Counted from the first letter of the stretch, positions 36,084-59,470 are shown. The stretch is 64,000 nt of DNA from Polytrichum commune (GCA_950295325.1 OX485806.1:32922001-32986000); one strand, 5' to 3'. Notes: a model not told the origin generated them from the sequence alone. A program made the numbers and translations.

Positions 36084-36427
36084 GGCCGGTTCACAATTGT
36101 ACGGTCCGTGGAGAGCAAGGAAGTTGGACTTAAAACTTCACATGGGGTCTCAAGTCCTAAGTCTCAAGTATGACATGGATGCCTTTTTTGGCAGCATTTT
36201 TTGGAGATGAAGCTTGGGACTCATGTTAAGAGTTGGTTTGAGCAAAAAGCTAGACCCACCTCTCAACACAAGTCTTGCAAATATATTTGCATAAAATAAT
36301 TCAGATACAACTTTGATGATAATTAACTGTATTTTAATGGTTTCTTGAGGCTCAAAAGTTGGGACTTTGCCTCCATGTTGGGACTTCCTAACATGAGTGG
36401 GACTTGGGACCCCATGTGAATTGGCCC
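36084..36427. mobile_element. Second hAT-like MITE (GGGCCGGTTCACA terminus)
   Basis: The left terminus GGGCCGGTTCACAATTG and the inverted right terminus GGGCCAATTCACATGGGG match at GGGCC-n-TTCACA. ACTTCACATGGGGTCTCAAG near the left is echoed by GGGACTTGGGACCCCATGTG at the right. About 344 bp and non-coding. Confidence 0.6.
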
Positions 36428-36499
36428 TAATTGAAAACCGCATGTGTAGTGTCATCAACACTAAATGTAAACCTAACATTATTTGTCATTCCTTGTAAG

Positions 36500-36735
36500 A
36501 AATTTTGGACATTATAGATTTACGATGTTGCAAGTGTTTTTTTTCAACCAAATTTCAATCATCCCTGACAATATTTCATTACGAAGATGTTAGGATTCAA
36601 AATATACCAATAGTGGGTTAACTAAAGTAAGTTAGGGTGACATTATTTGTAAAAAAATCATAGAAGTGTCATCAGAGAAGTTACCACAATGACATAAAAC
36701 ATCATATGACACTAAATGCAATATCGAATGTATTG
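36500..36735 (+). repeat. Dispersed repeat, copy 1 (second copy at 57.46-57.72 kb)
   Basis: Shared in order are CAAATTTCAATCATCC, GACAATATTT/GATAATATTT, GAAGTGTCAT, CACCACAATGACATAAAA-like sequence and CATATG(A/C)CAC. Confidence 0.6.
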
Positions 36736-38924
36736 AGTATTACAAGGGAGTCATTCTGAAAGGAGTTAGTCTCTCAATAAATGTTGAGTATCATTAGTTG
36801 ACATCGACCATGAATATCTTTTAGGGGAAAAGCATTGATAAGCTCTTAATGCTCCGAAAGGAAAAGAAGTGCTTCCCAACAAGATAGGTGAGGGAAATGG
36901 ATGATTGTAGTGTGACTAAGTGGATACATGCATCCATGTTGAAGTTAAATGGTACCACATGATCAAGCACATGACCTTCATGTTTTAGCAAAAGTGACCT
37001 ATGGTAAAGCACATGTAAGTTTCATATTCTATTGGCGAGCATGTGAAACTTGCAAAGTGTGCACTTATTGTATTCCATAATTGTTATCGACGAATGCATT
37101 GCATAGTTGATGCATGCAAATGAACACATACATCTTGTTTGTGTAGGACAGAATACAACATGTACGAAGGTTGGTGAATGGAGGGATAATTAACATGGTA
37201 TGAACTCTAGCTATGAACACAACATTGCACTAAACACAACAATCACAATCTTTGAATAGAGTCTTCACACCTTCAAAATCCCTAGTTGAAGATCAAAAAC
37301 TAGAGTCCTAGACATGCATTATGCTGGACAAACTCAGTTATGCCTACACACTAGATTCTTCAACATATTTTATAGCAATGACCACCATAATTGCCCAAAG
37401 TGCCTCGCAACAACATAATTCTCCTTGCGGTTAACCATGTACCCGAAATTGTGGTACATGGTTTGTTTCGTGTACAGAAGCATATAATACTTGGAATGAT
37501 GGTTTTGCCACTCAGTGGTGAGAAAATCCAAATGCCATCGTGGCTTAAGTATATGTGATGGGAGATGCAAATCATGCCAAATCACTTATTGGTAGGATTT
37601 GGAAGGCAGCTTTTGGCGCCTAGATCTAGTTTGGAAATTTCATATTTGTTTTCAAACTCATGCGACTTTTTGGCAAGAACAAACATGTATGTAACTAAGA
37701 GCAATGCATCGATGTTCGAACGTCACAAGCTAGTGGTCGTCTTTGGTTACATACTTGATGAACTGGAAAGTGATCATGCTTGGATACATGCGTGACATAA
37801 GTTACATTCTTTTAAACATGTTAGATCAACTTGAAATTAATGCTAGTCCAAATCAAGCTCCCCGACATGACTTGAAAAAACCCCATTTGCCATGTCAAAG
37901 TTTATTGTTCACGCACAAGAATCAAGGTGGTGAGGCCCAACCAAAACCACAGATGGTGGCAGTTGCTTAAGCATTCCTCTCATACCCTCTCTTACCTCCT
38001 TTGGAGCATATAATGTGAGGGCCTATACACTACCTCCAAGGATGCACTTACCACACATGGAAGTTGTTGTATGCAAAACAACCAACTCACAGCCAAAAAA
38101 GTCATGTTGAGTCAGAGGAAAACTGTACTAAATCATATATATGTGTAATTCTTTACATTGGCAGCCTGGTTGATCTCCTTGCTGAGATCGTTGAAAAACT
38201 TTTGAAAAGTTCTGTGAACATTGGCATTGTCAAATGCATCTCATGCCACTTTGTTGTAAGCATATGCCAATTTGCTAAGAGAATTGAATTGTCAATAGAA
38301 TTGTGCAGAAGGAAATGCCAATTCATATACGAGAAAGTGGAAAACAAACATGTAGATCACTTCGGATCTAAAACCTGTACCTTAGTCTGGAGCCCACATC
38401 CTCCCCTCAATCCAAGGAGTTTGGAAGGACTCGTGCTAGTGGCAAATGACCAGTACAATAGTTGAAGGCAGATGACAAAGTACTGTTTAAACAGAGAAGT
38501 CCAGGTTCAAAACCACCTTCAACCACTTTCTTTGAGAGTTTTGAGGTTGCAGGCTTAAAGTTGATAGGCCGAAATTACTAGGGTCGTACTGGTTCCAAAC
38601 ATCACTGATTTCTAACCTCTTAAGGAAATCAGGAGTCGAAAATGTACCAATTTCTATGTACTGAAAAGTGATGCAACCGGAAGCCCCAACGGACTGACAC
38701 TGTTGCGCATCAGAGAGATGATGCAGGGACAAAGAAAGTTGAGAAGTGCGAACTCTTTACTGAACATTTTTTGCAACAAAGGGCAAAATAAGAGAAGGAA
38801 TCGTGGGGAAATAATGTTACAAAGGGCATGTGCCCAGTGCCCTCAAGACATACACAAAGGGTGGAAAAAGAAAAAAAGAAAAACTCTAAGATCTCTTTCA
38901 TTTGAGAGGTCTAAGCTAAAAAGC
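36736..38924. other. Intergenic DNA and 3' flank of the corepressor gene
   Basis: No convincing gene. The part nearest 38925 presumably contains the 3' UTR of the minus-strand corepressor. A 133-codon plus-strand frame at 38064-38465 shows no domain and lies where that UTR may run. Confidence 0.4.
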
Positions 38925-49219
<10,295 letters not shown>

Positions 49220-51120
49220 CTGCCTCTGTCTCGCAAATTAATCTTCTGAAAGAGAGCCCCCACATAGGTACATCTGGACCCTTACCAACATGCAGGGCCT
49301 CACTTCTGTATGTCCTTCCTTCGAAACCTTCCGCGCTTGTCCAACAACTACCCAACACAGACCCTCTCTCTGTCTCTGTTCCTCTCTATATGTTCCAATC
49401 TATCTTCACAGAGCATAACCCACTACAGTCTCCCCTGCTTTCTTTTCCTGCACCTGGATACCCTCCTCGCCTGCACACACCTCACCGCTGTTATTCTCTC
49501 TGCATACTGTACGCCACAACCGCAGAGCATGTAGTAGTATTGCAAGTCCAAACACTCCAGTCAAACAAAACGAGATCCTGCCTTACAAAATCATCATCAT
49601 GATGCAACGCACACAGATACTTGCAGAGCACAATCTTTGAGAACAGTGGGAACGAACTTCGACACAAAACTGCACATCATGCGTCCCCGGAATAGCGTAG
49701 AATGGAACGCTTTCGAGAAGAAGAAACTGCTGGGTACACAAGCCGTTGCCACACAACACATAAAACGGTTGTCTGCACTATGGCTTTGCACCTGTGCCTG
49801 TTAATGCCCCCGCAGAGCACTTCCTCAAAGATGTGGGACGTAAGCCGCAAAAGAGCAGTCTATCAAACAAATCTGAAGCCAGGCCGAAATAAAAAGCCGC
49901 GGAACGTGATGGTAATAAGGAAGACTCAAATGGGCTGCAAGCATATTTGAGGGGGTGTATGTCTGTCCTAGGCAGAGGGAACATGCATATGCTTGGCTAC
50001 CCCTGCGGTTCCAACCACCACCCAAGCAGCAAGACAAGAAGACGAGTCCAATAGCTCCTCCTCCTCACCTGTGCAAGTCAAAGAAGGCCTCCTCCTCCTC
50101 TTGTACACCATCAAGTTGCTCAGTCGTGTTACAAGCCACATCCCTCTCGCCACTCTCTCTCTCTCTCTCGCTCGCTCGCTGACTGTCTCTCTCTCTCTCC
50201 CCCCCAACAAACAGGCACACACACTCTTCTCTCTCCCTCTCCCTCCCTGAAACAAACACTAGGGCCTAGTTCCTGTACGTAGCCTGCCTACACAAAACCA
50301 CCACAACTGCCGCCCTCAGAGCGCGCATCCCGTGCACGCCGCTACACTACACGGAACACCAACCCCGATTGGCACCCGCACCCCCTACCCCGCTTCCCAA
50401 AGCTGTTGCCACCACGCCTGCCTCCCATCACGTCTCCCACTACTCTCACCCGCATGCCACCTCCATCCTCACGGCACTCTCATCTTCTCATCCTCTCATC
50501 ATCATCTCCTCCTCCTCCACACTCCCTCCCTCTTCCCCTCTCTCTCTCGTTCCCTCCCTCTCCCCCCCTCCTCTACCACCTCTAAGCACTCCTCCTCCGC
50601 CCTCCCTTCCTCCTCCACTACCACCACTTCTCCCACAACCACTACCACCCTACCCCTCCCTCCTTGCCTCGCCCCTGCCGCGCACATCGTCTCTCTCGCT
50701 CCACGGCCCGCCCCTGTGCTCCACTTGTGGCGCGCCGCGCATGCGTTGGGGATGTCAATGCCCCGCTCCCTCGCTCCCTGGCGTTCGTGTTCCGTGACGC
50801 TGGCCGTCTGGCTGCCTGTAGCGGGCCAAGGGTTTGGTAATCCCTAACCTGGAAATGGGACGACGACGAAGAAGAAGAGAGAAGAAGAAGAAGAAAGGCA
50901 GGGCTGGGCTAAGGTTAGCAGTGTAGAGAGATGGAGGGAAACTAGAGCACAGCGCAGAAAGAGAAAGGGAAAGAGAAAGAGGGCGAGAGAGAGGGAGAGG
51001 GAGAGCGAGCGCGAGCGCCTCAGACGCAGCAGAGCCACTGTAGGCTGATAATCAGGAACCCCCTCGCCCCCCTTCCCGTCTAGGCGCGCAGTCGGTTGCA
51101 TCTCGCCCCTCCTCAACCAC
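49220..51120 (-). promoter_or_regulatory. Pyrimidine-rich upstream region of the corepressor gene
   Basis: The plus strand is strikingly C/T-rich (GA-rich in the sense of the gene). It has CT microsatellites near 50155-50240 and long CTCC/CCT tracts at about 50480-50680, then a purine-rich stretch on the plus strand at about 50860-51010. A possible leader acceptor (CTCTCTTTCAG) lies 26 bases before the ATG at 49219, so a 5' UTR intron is likely. GA-rich leaders are typical binding sites for plant GAGA-binding BPC proteins; that is inference. No other gene is supported; the long plus-strand Ser/Pro frames are composition artefacts. Confidence 0.45.
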
Positions 51121-51159
51121 GCGCGCTACCACGCTTCCCCCACTTTCTTCTCACCACCG

Positions 51160-53515
51160 TCCTCCTGCCCTTCCCCCTTCCCTCCACGCCTCATCCTTAC
51201 CTCAAATATTTCATCCATCCGTCCGTCCATCCATCCGTCCCCCTTTGGACGAAATGCGCTCCTATGTCTCACCCTCCTCCCTAGGTTCCTAACCTTCAAA
51301 TGTTCCATCCAACCCACAGCATGGCTCTCGTCCTTCCACTTGGACGAAACACGCTCCTGAGTTAATGTATTCTTCTTCTCACCTTCCTCCCGCAATTCTC
51401 AATCTTCATCCAGAACCTCCAACGGTTCATCCATCCATCTTATTTCATCCTCGTACTTGGATGAGACACTCCCCGGTGTCATTATCATTCGCACCTTCCT
51501 TCCCCGTTCCTCAACCTTCATCCGACAGTCTCAAGTGTTTCATCCACCCATCCATCTTACGACTGTCACCCTTCCACTTGGATGAAACACGCTCCCCATG
51601 GCATTCTCCTCACCTTCCTTCCCCCATTCTTTAACCTTCATCCACATCCTCGAATGCTGCATGCACCCATCCATCCGTCCGTCCGTCTATCCATCCATCG
51701 TTGACTCACATCCCTCCCACTTGGATGGAACAAGCTCCCTTGTGTTGTTTTTTCCTCACCTTCCTCCCGTATTCTTAACCTTCATATGATCATATCCCAT
51801 ACAACTTGATTTGTTCCATCTATCTGTTCATCCATCCCTTCACTCAGAAGAACCACACCCCCCATGTCATTTTCCTCACCTTCCTCCCCCATTCCCAACC
51901 TTCACATAAACCAATCCATCAATTCAAATGTTTCATCCAACGTCGCCTTCCCTCTACTAAATGAAAATACACACTCCCTTATGCCATTCTCCTCCCCTTC
52001 ATCCCTCATTCCCAACTTTCATTCAAAACTAGTCCTTCGTTTCATGCAATTAGTTTTCTTCCTTTCACAATGAATATGTTCATCTATGTCATTCCCGTCA
52101 CTCTCCTACCCCATTCCCAACTTCATCCATACCCAACCATTGTTACGTCTAGTGTTTTCTCGTCTTTCGTTGGACAAAACACACTCCCTATGTTTCATCC
52201 AATGTTTGTTTCCTTTTGTAATTGGATGAAGAGAATATTCTATATTATTTTCCTCATCTTGTGCCCTCGTTTATTGGCCTTCATCCAATCTTTCTTTTCC
52301 CTACATTAGATGGAATTGGGAACTCCCTATGTTTTGCCCAATGTATTGATTCTCATTGTTGGGTGAAAGTTGATGCCTATGAATGTCATTTTCCTCACCT
52401 TCCTCCATCCTCGACCTTCATCCAAACCTAGTCTATATGTTTTGTCCAATGACTCCCTTCCCTCAACTAGATCAAACACATGTGAAATGTTTCATCCAAT
52501 ATTTTGGTTATGTTTAATAGATGAAATATGGCACGTGTCTCACTTCCTCGACTTCCTCCCATCCCCAACCTTTCTCCCACCCCCAATCTTCATCCATAAC
52601 CAATCCTTTTGTTTCATCCAATGTCTCCCTTCTCTTCACTAGACGAAGCATTCTTCCTATGTATGCCACTCTCTTCACTCGCCCTTCTCCATTACTACTC
52701 CCCATAGGAACCCAATCTTATATTTCATCCAGTGCCCCCTTCCATTTAGTGGATGAAAAGTGCTCCCTACGGCATTCTCTTCACCTTCCTCCCCCATCCC
52801 CGACCTTCTTCATTCATACCCATTCGTCTTGTTCATCCAATGGTTCATTACCCTTCATTGGATGAAACACACATTTTTCCATCTTCCTACCCCGCTCTAG
52901 TACCACTCTTCCTATGCATATCATTTGCACTTCATTCAATTGGCCTTCCACTCGTCTTCTCAACCAATTTATCGCCTCATTTTTCTAGATGAAATGTGCT
53001 CTTACATCATATTTGTGCCATCTTCATCCATCCTACATCCATGCATAGTCTTCATCCTTATACCGTCCGCCCTACATCCTAACATTCACCTTCATTTTGC
53101 CTTTCATATTTGTTATGCATTCACCCCATATTGGAAGTAGATTTGTTGCACCAAAGTAAACTCGTGTCCCTCATGAATTTGATGTTATTCATTCCTTGTG
53201 GGCTATATAATGTTTATATGCATTTTCATCTTCTTCCATGACAAGTATCACACAACTTTACCTCCTCCACCCCCTTCCCCCAACCCCACTCTCACCAAAG
53301 TCCTTTCATCACCATTCTACATTAAAGTACCAACTCTTCATTCATATTTCATCCAATGTAACCTCAAAGGGAGTGCATTCTCGTTTGTTTCATCCACGTC
53401 ACGAATCTAATGCATACACGCCCTTCAACCATACACGAATGTATATGTCATTTGTGACGGTTCCTTCCATTTTTCTAGATGAAAACAAGCTCCACGAGTT
53501 GTTCTTTCATCCATA
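51160..53515 (+). repeat. Degenerate CATCC-rich minisatellite, ~18 units
   Basis: Units of about 90-145 bp share the order CACTT(G)GATGAAAC(A)CGCTCC, then CATTCTCCTCACCTTCCTCC, then CCCATTCCCAACCTTCATCC, then TTTCATCCA-C/A-CATCC. The GGATGAAA box recurs near 51.25, 51.34, 51.45, 51.58, 51.72, 51.96, 52.17, 52.23, 52.31, 52.52, 52.64, 52.75, 52.86, 52.99 and 53.48 kb. Within a unit TTCATCCA and TGGATGAA are inverted, so each has hairpin potential. Similarity decays towards 53.5 kb. There are no coding frames. Confidence 0.8.
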
Positions 53516-54069
53516 TGTCACTCCCTCTCTTGTATCCTGAAACCCTAGGAATGGACGTGCTCAGTTCAAACCTCCCTCCTTATTGTTGCATTTCCCTCTC
53601 ATACATCATGGATTTTGACATTCAATTGATATGCCGTATAATTAAAGCCACACACTGACACGCATCATGTTGTCGTTGTCGTTATTATTCCAATGTCGAC
53701 TTTGTGTTATTCCATAATGTCAAATGCTACACTGATTCTATATTAGCACGCATCCTTGTTAACATCGGTGACCTCCTTACTATCACATGTACTTTGGTTG
53801 CCACAAGCGTGATATTAGGGAGGTTAGAGTGTACATGATACACTAAACTTGTTTGCATTTTCTCCTTCAATAATAGTGGTGGGACGCAACTCAAGAAGGT
53901 GCGGCGTCTAGCCCTGACCTCTAGTCTGACATCGGTGAGCCAATTGGGATCTCTTCGCATGTAGCCCACCCACATTTACTGGTGTGGACCACCAGTGAAT
54001 GACTCCTACCATCATGACCCATTTTAAACTCCAATTTGGCAAGCGAGAGCCACTAAATGTAACCAATGC

Positions 54070-54405
54070 TAGTAGAAACTATTCACTGCATTAAGAATGA
54101 TATCCAATGTTTGATTATACTTAACATTGTCACCACCCTACCCTGCTCAATATTGATTTTCAATTCTTTGATAAGCGGTGTTAGACATAAATGTGTTGTT
54201 GCCTTCCCTACTGCCACCTCCCTTCTTGTGAAACATGGATTACGTATCCTTACTAAACCTAATTTCCAATGTGTAACTCCGACATACTACCATAGTTCAT
54301 ATTTAGTATTCGAGTTTACATTTAGTGTTACTTGCTTTCATAGGGTTATTGACATTCAGTGTATGCGTTCATATTCAATGTATCAATCACCAAATATCCT
54401 TTTAT
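54070..54405 (+). repeat. Dispersed repeat, copy 2 (first at 31.21-31.69 kb)
   Basis: Collinear with the 31.2-kb copy but with an internal deletion of about 100 bp. Landmarks are GTGTTAGACATAAATGTG, CTTCCCTACTGCCACCTCCC and CATAGGGTTATTGACATTCA. Confidence 0.75.
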
Positions 54406-54861
54406 TCTAATGGCCCATACCAGTAAGTGTGGGTGGGCTAATAGTCAAAGATAAGACTTCACATTCATCCCCATCCCCATCCCCATCCCAAATGCAATGC
54501 CCATGTGAAAACGACCAATTTGCACTTACATTCAAAGTTGCTTTTACTTGTTATTAATATTGTACCAAGACCCAAAACACCCTACTAATTGACCCTAAGC
54601 TACCACGCCCTTTTAAAGGGGTGGGATTGGGGGGGGGGGTTGCATAATTGCAACCTAATTCATCAATGATCGTTATACCTAATGTTGTGCCCTTGATGTA
54701 AACCCCTTGAATGACAAAGTGAAGTATGTTAAATCAACCCAACCTTGGACTAAGACTCACCACCAACGTGCATACGAAGCTTGAAAACCGACGGTGACCC
54801 CTCTTGTGATATTCAACAAGTGGCCCCATCCGATTCCTCTTACTTATCCTAACCTCAAAAC

Positions 54862-55270
54862 CAGCCCTTCATCCAAGAGCACAAAGGTTACTAGAATTCG
54901 TCACAATTTTACATCCACTGAGGGACGATATCATCCATCCGTACACGCCAGTATTTTGTTCACGAGGTGAGTGGTTATAACTCAAATTCACCGCTCAAGT
55001 AGGTGGATGACGGGTCACGTGTGATCTGGCCATTGTTTACGTGGTCCGTAACTTATTTAAGAGGTGACCCAACACCAATCCCTCATCCAGGAGAGCATTA
55101 GGGTTATCATGACTCATCCCAGTTTCACATCCATGGAGGGACGGTATCATCCATATATCCATCCTCTTTTGTTCACGAGCTGATTGGTTATGACTCATAA
55201 CCAACTCGAGTAGGTGGATGATGAGCGACACGCTCCTTTTGACTACATACACATCTAGTCCATAACTTAA
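54862..55270 (+). repeat. Tandem dimer, unit about 210 bp
   Basis: Two units begin CATCCAAGAGCA and CATCCAGGAGAGCA. Both continue with AGGGACG(A/G)TATCATCCAT, TTTTGTTCACGAG, TTAT(A/G)ACTCA, AGTAGGTGGATGA and GTCC(G/A)TAACTTA. More distant relatives lie at 14.22-14.60 kb. Confidence 0.75.
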
Positions 55271-56058
55271 TTTTTTATAAAGCGACGTCACCAAGCCGCT
55301 TCGGCATCCTTTTGCAATGGCCATAAAGATGCCACGTGGATGGATGAGAAAACCAAAACCCACCATCCCCAACTTCCATCCATGGTTCCCCGTCTAGTTT
55401 GGATGATATCTCATATGGTGGGTAGAACCGGTCTTCTCCACCCCACACCGTGGTATTATTATTAAGGGGGGCCCATCTCCGAGTCACATTACATTTGGAC
55501 ATTTCAAATATGAAAGTGGGGCCCGAACTCGGGCACTCATCTCTAAACCATTATAAGTGGACTTGAATTCCGAGGGGCTTAAATATATAATAACGGGCTA
55601 TTCAAATACGACCATTCCCGGATTCCGGTTTGCCATTCACATACTATTGCCCGTCTTCTTGCCGGATTTGGCCATGGAAAACCATCGCGGTATTCAATGG
55701 CCCCCTTGGAATATCTATATGGAGGCTTGGGGTGCAACCAAGGCCACTCCTAATAATATACTCCCCCTCCTAGCCCTATTCGTCTATTAATAACACACAT
55801 AGCCACGTGACCCCACCCAAGCCTCCCCATTGGCGTATGCGTTGCCCTTGTTTTCTACTCAACTCCGGTAACTAGGGATACACATACATGGTAAAGAAAT
55901 CTAACTTAGCCGGGGCTAGAAACCCGTGCTTTGGTGTTCACGAATACATGGGTAAAGTTCCGTGACACTTATCCGGGTTGGGGGGGGGGGGGTGAAAAAG
56001 CGTAGAAACGCTATATGTCTCATTATTATTTTTAGCATAAACCCTTTCCTGCCATTTT

Positions 56059-56249
56059 TTATTTTTTATTTTTTTGAGACAAAAGGCCGACAGGCCAACG
56101 TTAAAGCACAGGAGGCAGTTGACCACCTTGCAAGTTTTCTGTCAAGTAGAGAGGAGATTTCACAGCCGGGATTCGAACCGCCAACCTCTTCCTTGAGATC
56201 TGGGTATCTCTCCACCATCATCCGGTAGTTTAAGGTCATCTCGGACCTC
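56059..56249 (-). mobile_element. tRNA-derived SINE with 12-bp target duplication
   Basis: The element reads on the minus strand. It has a perfect pol III B box GGTTCGAATCC (plus-strand 56169-56179), a plausible A-box region (GGATGATGGTGGAGAG) about 35-50 bases upstream, and an A-rich 3' tail of A-runs separated by T. It is flanked by perfect 12-bp direct repeats TCCTGCCATTTT at 56047-56058 and 56250-56261. These are the marks of a SINE retroposed by LINE machinery; the intact duplication implies a relatively young insertion. Length is about 190 bp. Confidence 0.9.
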
Positions 56250-57454
56250 TCCTGCCATTTTCATTGGCACTTGGTGAAAGATAATTGGAAAGATCGAGGG
56301 TGGTTAAAAGTGCTACCCCTCTCCAACGCTCGCTCTTTAAGAGTGTCGTGGATCTCAACAATGTAAGGGTCTCGATCTAGTTTGGAAGAGAGAGTGTTAT
56401 GCTGAATAACCGACTTGCCGCTCCGCAACTTGATTGGTCATCTAATACACACTAGATCCCCCATATAGTTTACATTGGCATGTGCAATTAGGCTGGCCAA
56501 TGTTGGTTCATCAACAAACCACACTATTTTGAATTATTACTACCACATTAGCAAACATATGTAGGTTTTTCTTTTTTCTTTTTTCTTTCTACTACGGTTG
56601 TTATAAAGATGATTAGAATTAAGTACTATGTTTTGTGATTTGATTTAACCCAACGTTGTTTGCATGAGCAAAGAGGCACATGTTTGCAAAGGCAACCTAA
56701 TTGCACATATTAGTGTAGACGGGATCCGAATGGAGTGGTTCAACAAGCAAGTTTTTAATGAAATCCTCTCCAATGGGTTGGGACCCGGATACTTTGAACT
56801 TCAATGGAACTTACCTTATGGTAATTGACAGGGTTACAACCTTCAATGTTGGTCCATTATCGAGCTTCCAACTTGATCACATGTTGAGATTGTGAAAGAA
56901 GACTATGGAGAGGGCAAGTTCGATCATGTGTGGAATTTTGTAAGACAACTTTCAAGGTCACTATGTAAAGTTGATGTTCTTGTCTTGCACAATCATGGCA
57001 TTTATTGTTATGATATGTTCATGGTTAGGAAATAATATTAGTTCATAAAAAGATTATTATTTTCCACGCTTAGTCTTCCTAGATACCGACTCAATATGAT
57101 GCACTCCTCATAGTACCTACAATCATACAATGTAATTTAATGATAGGGAAAAAAAAAAAACAACTTAGGAATATATTTTGGAATCATGATGCATGCATGG
57201 CCCTCGACTGTGTTTAACGTAAACATAGACTTATTCATGAGTTTTGGACAAAACAAAATTCTATATATGCACTTATATTATCAGATCCTATGTCAAAAAT
57301 GACGACAACTATTCCTAAACGTGGACTGCCTCTCTTGTTGTAACACGTGTTAGTTGCATGCACACTGTGTTGTTTGTGAAGATTACACATCTAGATGGGA
57401 GATTTGATCATATTGCTTCTCAAAGTATGTATAATTGGGATTTATATAGTACTA

Positions 57455-57720
57455 TAGATTCACAATGTTCCAAATACTGTCAATTACCGAATGATTCTTT
57501 ATCCAAATTTTAATCAACCATGACAATAAATCATTATAAAATAACTAGGATATAAAGTACACCAAACTTTCGTTTTAGTGTATTGGCATGAATCTCATCC
57601 AAATTTCAATCATCCATGATAATATTTGTAAAACTACTTCTAGGAAGTGTCATTAAAAACATCACCACAATGACATAAAATACCATATGCCACCAAGTAC
57701 AATATTTAGTGCATTGTTTT
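57455..57720 (+). repeat. Dispersed repeat, copy 2 (first at 36.50-36.74 kb)
   Basis: CAAATTTCAATCATCCATGA, then ATATTTGTAAAA, GGAAGTGTCATTA and CACCACAATGACATAAAATA match the 36.5-kb copy. It ends in an AATATTTAGTGCATTG terminus. Confidence 0.6.
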
Positions 57721-58187
57721 ATGTTACATACTTTATGTTTAGAACCAAAACACAATCAACCAACTAGTATCTACATGTTTGCAATTTCTACTACATGTTT
57801 GCACTTGATCTTGCTATCTATAACAAGTGAAAGTCCATTTATGATATTTGTGTCCACACGATCACTCCAAGCATGTGCGTCTCCGGGAACCGACCTAAGT
57901 CATTAAAAGTTTATGCAAATACTAGATCATTTTTCTTTTACCAACGTAGGACAATTTTATAGGACGACTATGTTGAACTCGATCCAAGCTGATGTGAAAA
58001 TACGTTTATAAGAGATGTTAACCGGATTTTCTTTACATAATTCCTTTACAACATTTTTTGTTTCTTTCCATTGTGGAGTTACCTTTGAAGTGAGTATTAG
58101 AATGTTCTTCAATTCTATAAGATAAGGAAGAGAATGGTGGGCAAGAGAGGAGTCCTCGGACGTTGCTCGACTCCAATCGAGTATTTA

Positions 58188-58620
58188 GGGCCACTTCACA
58201 CACGAGCCAAGAGCCGTGACCATGAAATTGTGAGAGCCCAAAAGAAAGTGCCCAAAAGCCGTCCTAAGACACCTCCCAAATCGTATAGTGTGGTCACAAA
58301 CCCTCAAGTGTTAGTTGTGAAGTCATATGTGACCGGGCCCTCAACCAAATGCTATTTCAATGAATTTCTATTCATGCGGATCTTCACACATGGTAAAATA
58401 GAATAAACCAACAATTGTGGACGTTCATAGTGCCATGGTCTCCCGGTTTTGTGTTAGGCCTACCTCTAAGAGGTGGTCTTTGAAGATAGTTAAAGTGATC
58501 ATGAAATATGATCCATTCGATGCCATGTTGGAATCCATGCAGACTTTACGTCCATCTTGGCATCCACATACTCCGTTGGTCCCTCAAACATAGTGTGAAT
58601 GTGGAGAATACCAGGGAATA
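58188..58620 (+). mobile_element. hAT-like TIR element, copy C
   Basis: Begins GGGCCACTTCACACACGAGC and follows copy B (in inverse) through GTGTTAGGCCTACCTC, ATGATCCATTCGATGCCATG and CCGTTGGTCCCTCAA. The last part of the right end is missing or diverged. Confidence 0.75.
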
Positions 58621-59245
58621 CTACATGGAATACGATCAATCCCACAAAACATTGTTATGGATCTGAATAATGTTATACATACAATAACATTGTGACAAGC
58701 TTATTAATACAAAGCCTTTTAGTTCTCACATAATCGTTGGCCCATATGGGACATTTCAATTTGCATTCTTGGCTCATCCTTTGTTTATACTCTACCCTTA
58801 ACAAGATACGAGTTCTATAGTTTTCCTTTTTTTCACGAAACTACAAAGTGTGGTGTTGATATCGCTCTCCCACTTGTCAAGTTATAAGTCTAACTTACAC
58901 ATCCCATACAAAATATGAACACGGGGTGAGAAAGGGAGGCGAGACTTGTCCATACTTGAGTGTGAGACTTGGGAGTTGGGCCTACTAATGAAGACAAAAG
59001 CCTTCCGGTTTGGCCCACCTTACTACTTCAAATCGTTGCCCTCCCCCCCCAACTCCCCTCCGCAAATTTATAATGTAAGTGTCAATGTATATCCATGAAG
59101 ATAATGAGTGAGAGAGTATGTGGCACTTTATTTGATTGACTTTTGGGTGTTTGGTTTTTGTCTCGAGCAAGGACGAGGACCCAACAAACAATACTTTACT
59201 ATGTCCTCTTGCAAAAGAAACAATGGGGTGTGCGTCCTACAAGCT

Positions 59246-59470
59246 ACACTAAATTTTATATGAGTGTCACTTACTATCGGAGTTACACAATTGCCATGTC
59301 TTTGTACTATAGATGTGATTTTTCTTACCAAGTAAAGATGTTAATGTTTTATAATGTCCAAATAACCAATTTGACCTTTGTCGGGAAAAAAACATGATAT
59401 ACATTGAACAATAACAACATTGCGGGATTTTAAATAGTAAGTAACATTAAGTAGGATATTTAATGTACTA
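59246..59470. mobile_element. MITE of the hairpin-terminus CACTAAAT family
   Basis: The left TIR CTACACTAAATTTTATATGA, then GTGTCACTTACTATCGGAG, and the inverted right TIR (AAATAGTAAGTAACATTAAG, then ATATTTAATGTA) agree over about 45 bp. The interior shares TACCAAGTAAAGATGTTAAT-type sequence with the inverse of the 6.02- and 26.5-kb copies. About 225 bp and non-coding. Confidence 0.75.

Noticed and set aside
38064-38465. 133-codon plus-strand ORF
   Set aside because: It has no recognisable domain and lies in the probable 3' UTR or flank of the minus-strand corepressor gene.
51160-53515. CRISPR-like array
   Set aside because: The units are degenerate throughout, without identical short repeats and unique spacers, and the context is a plant nuclear genome.
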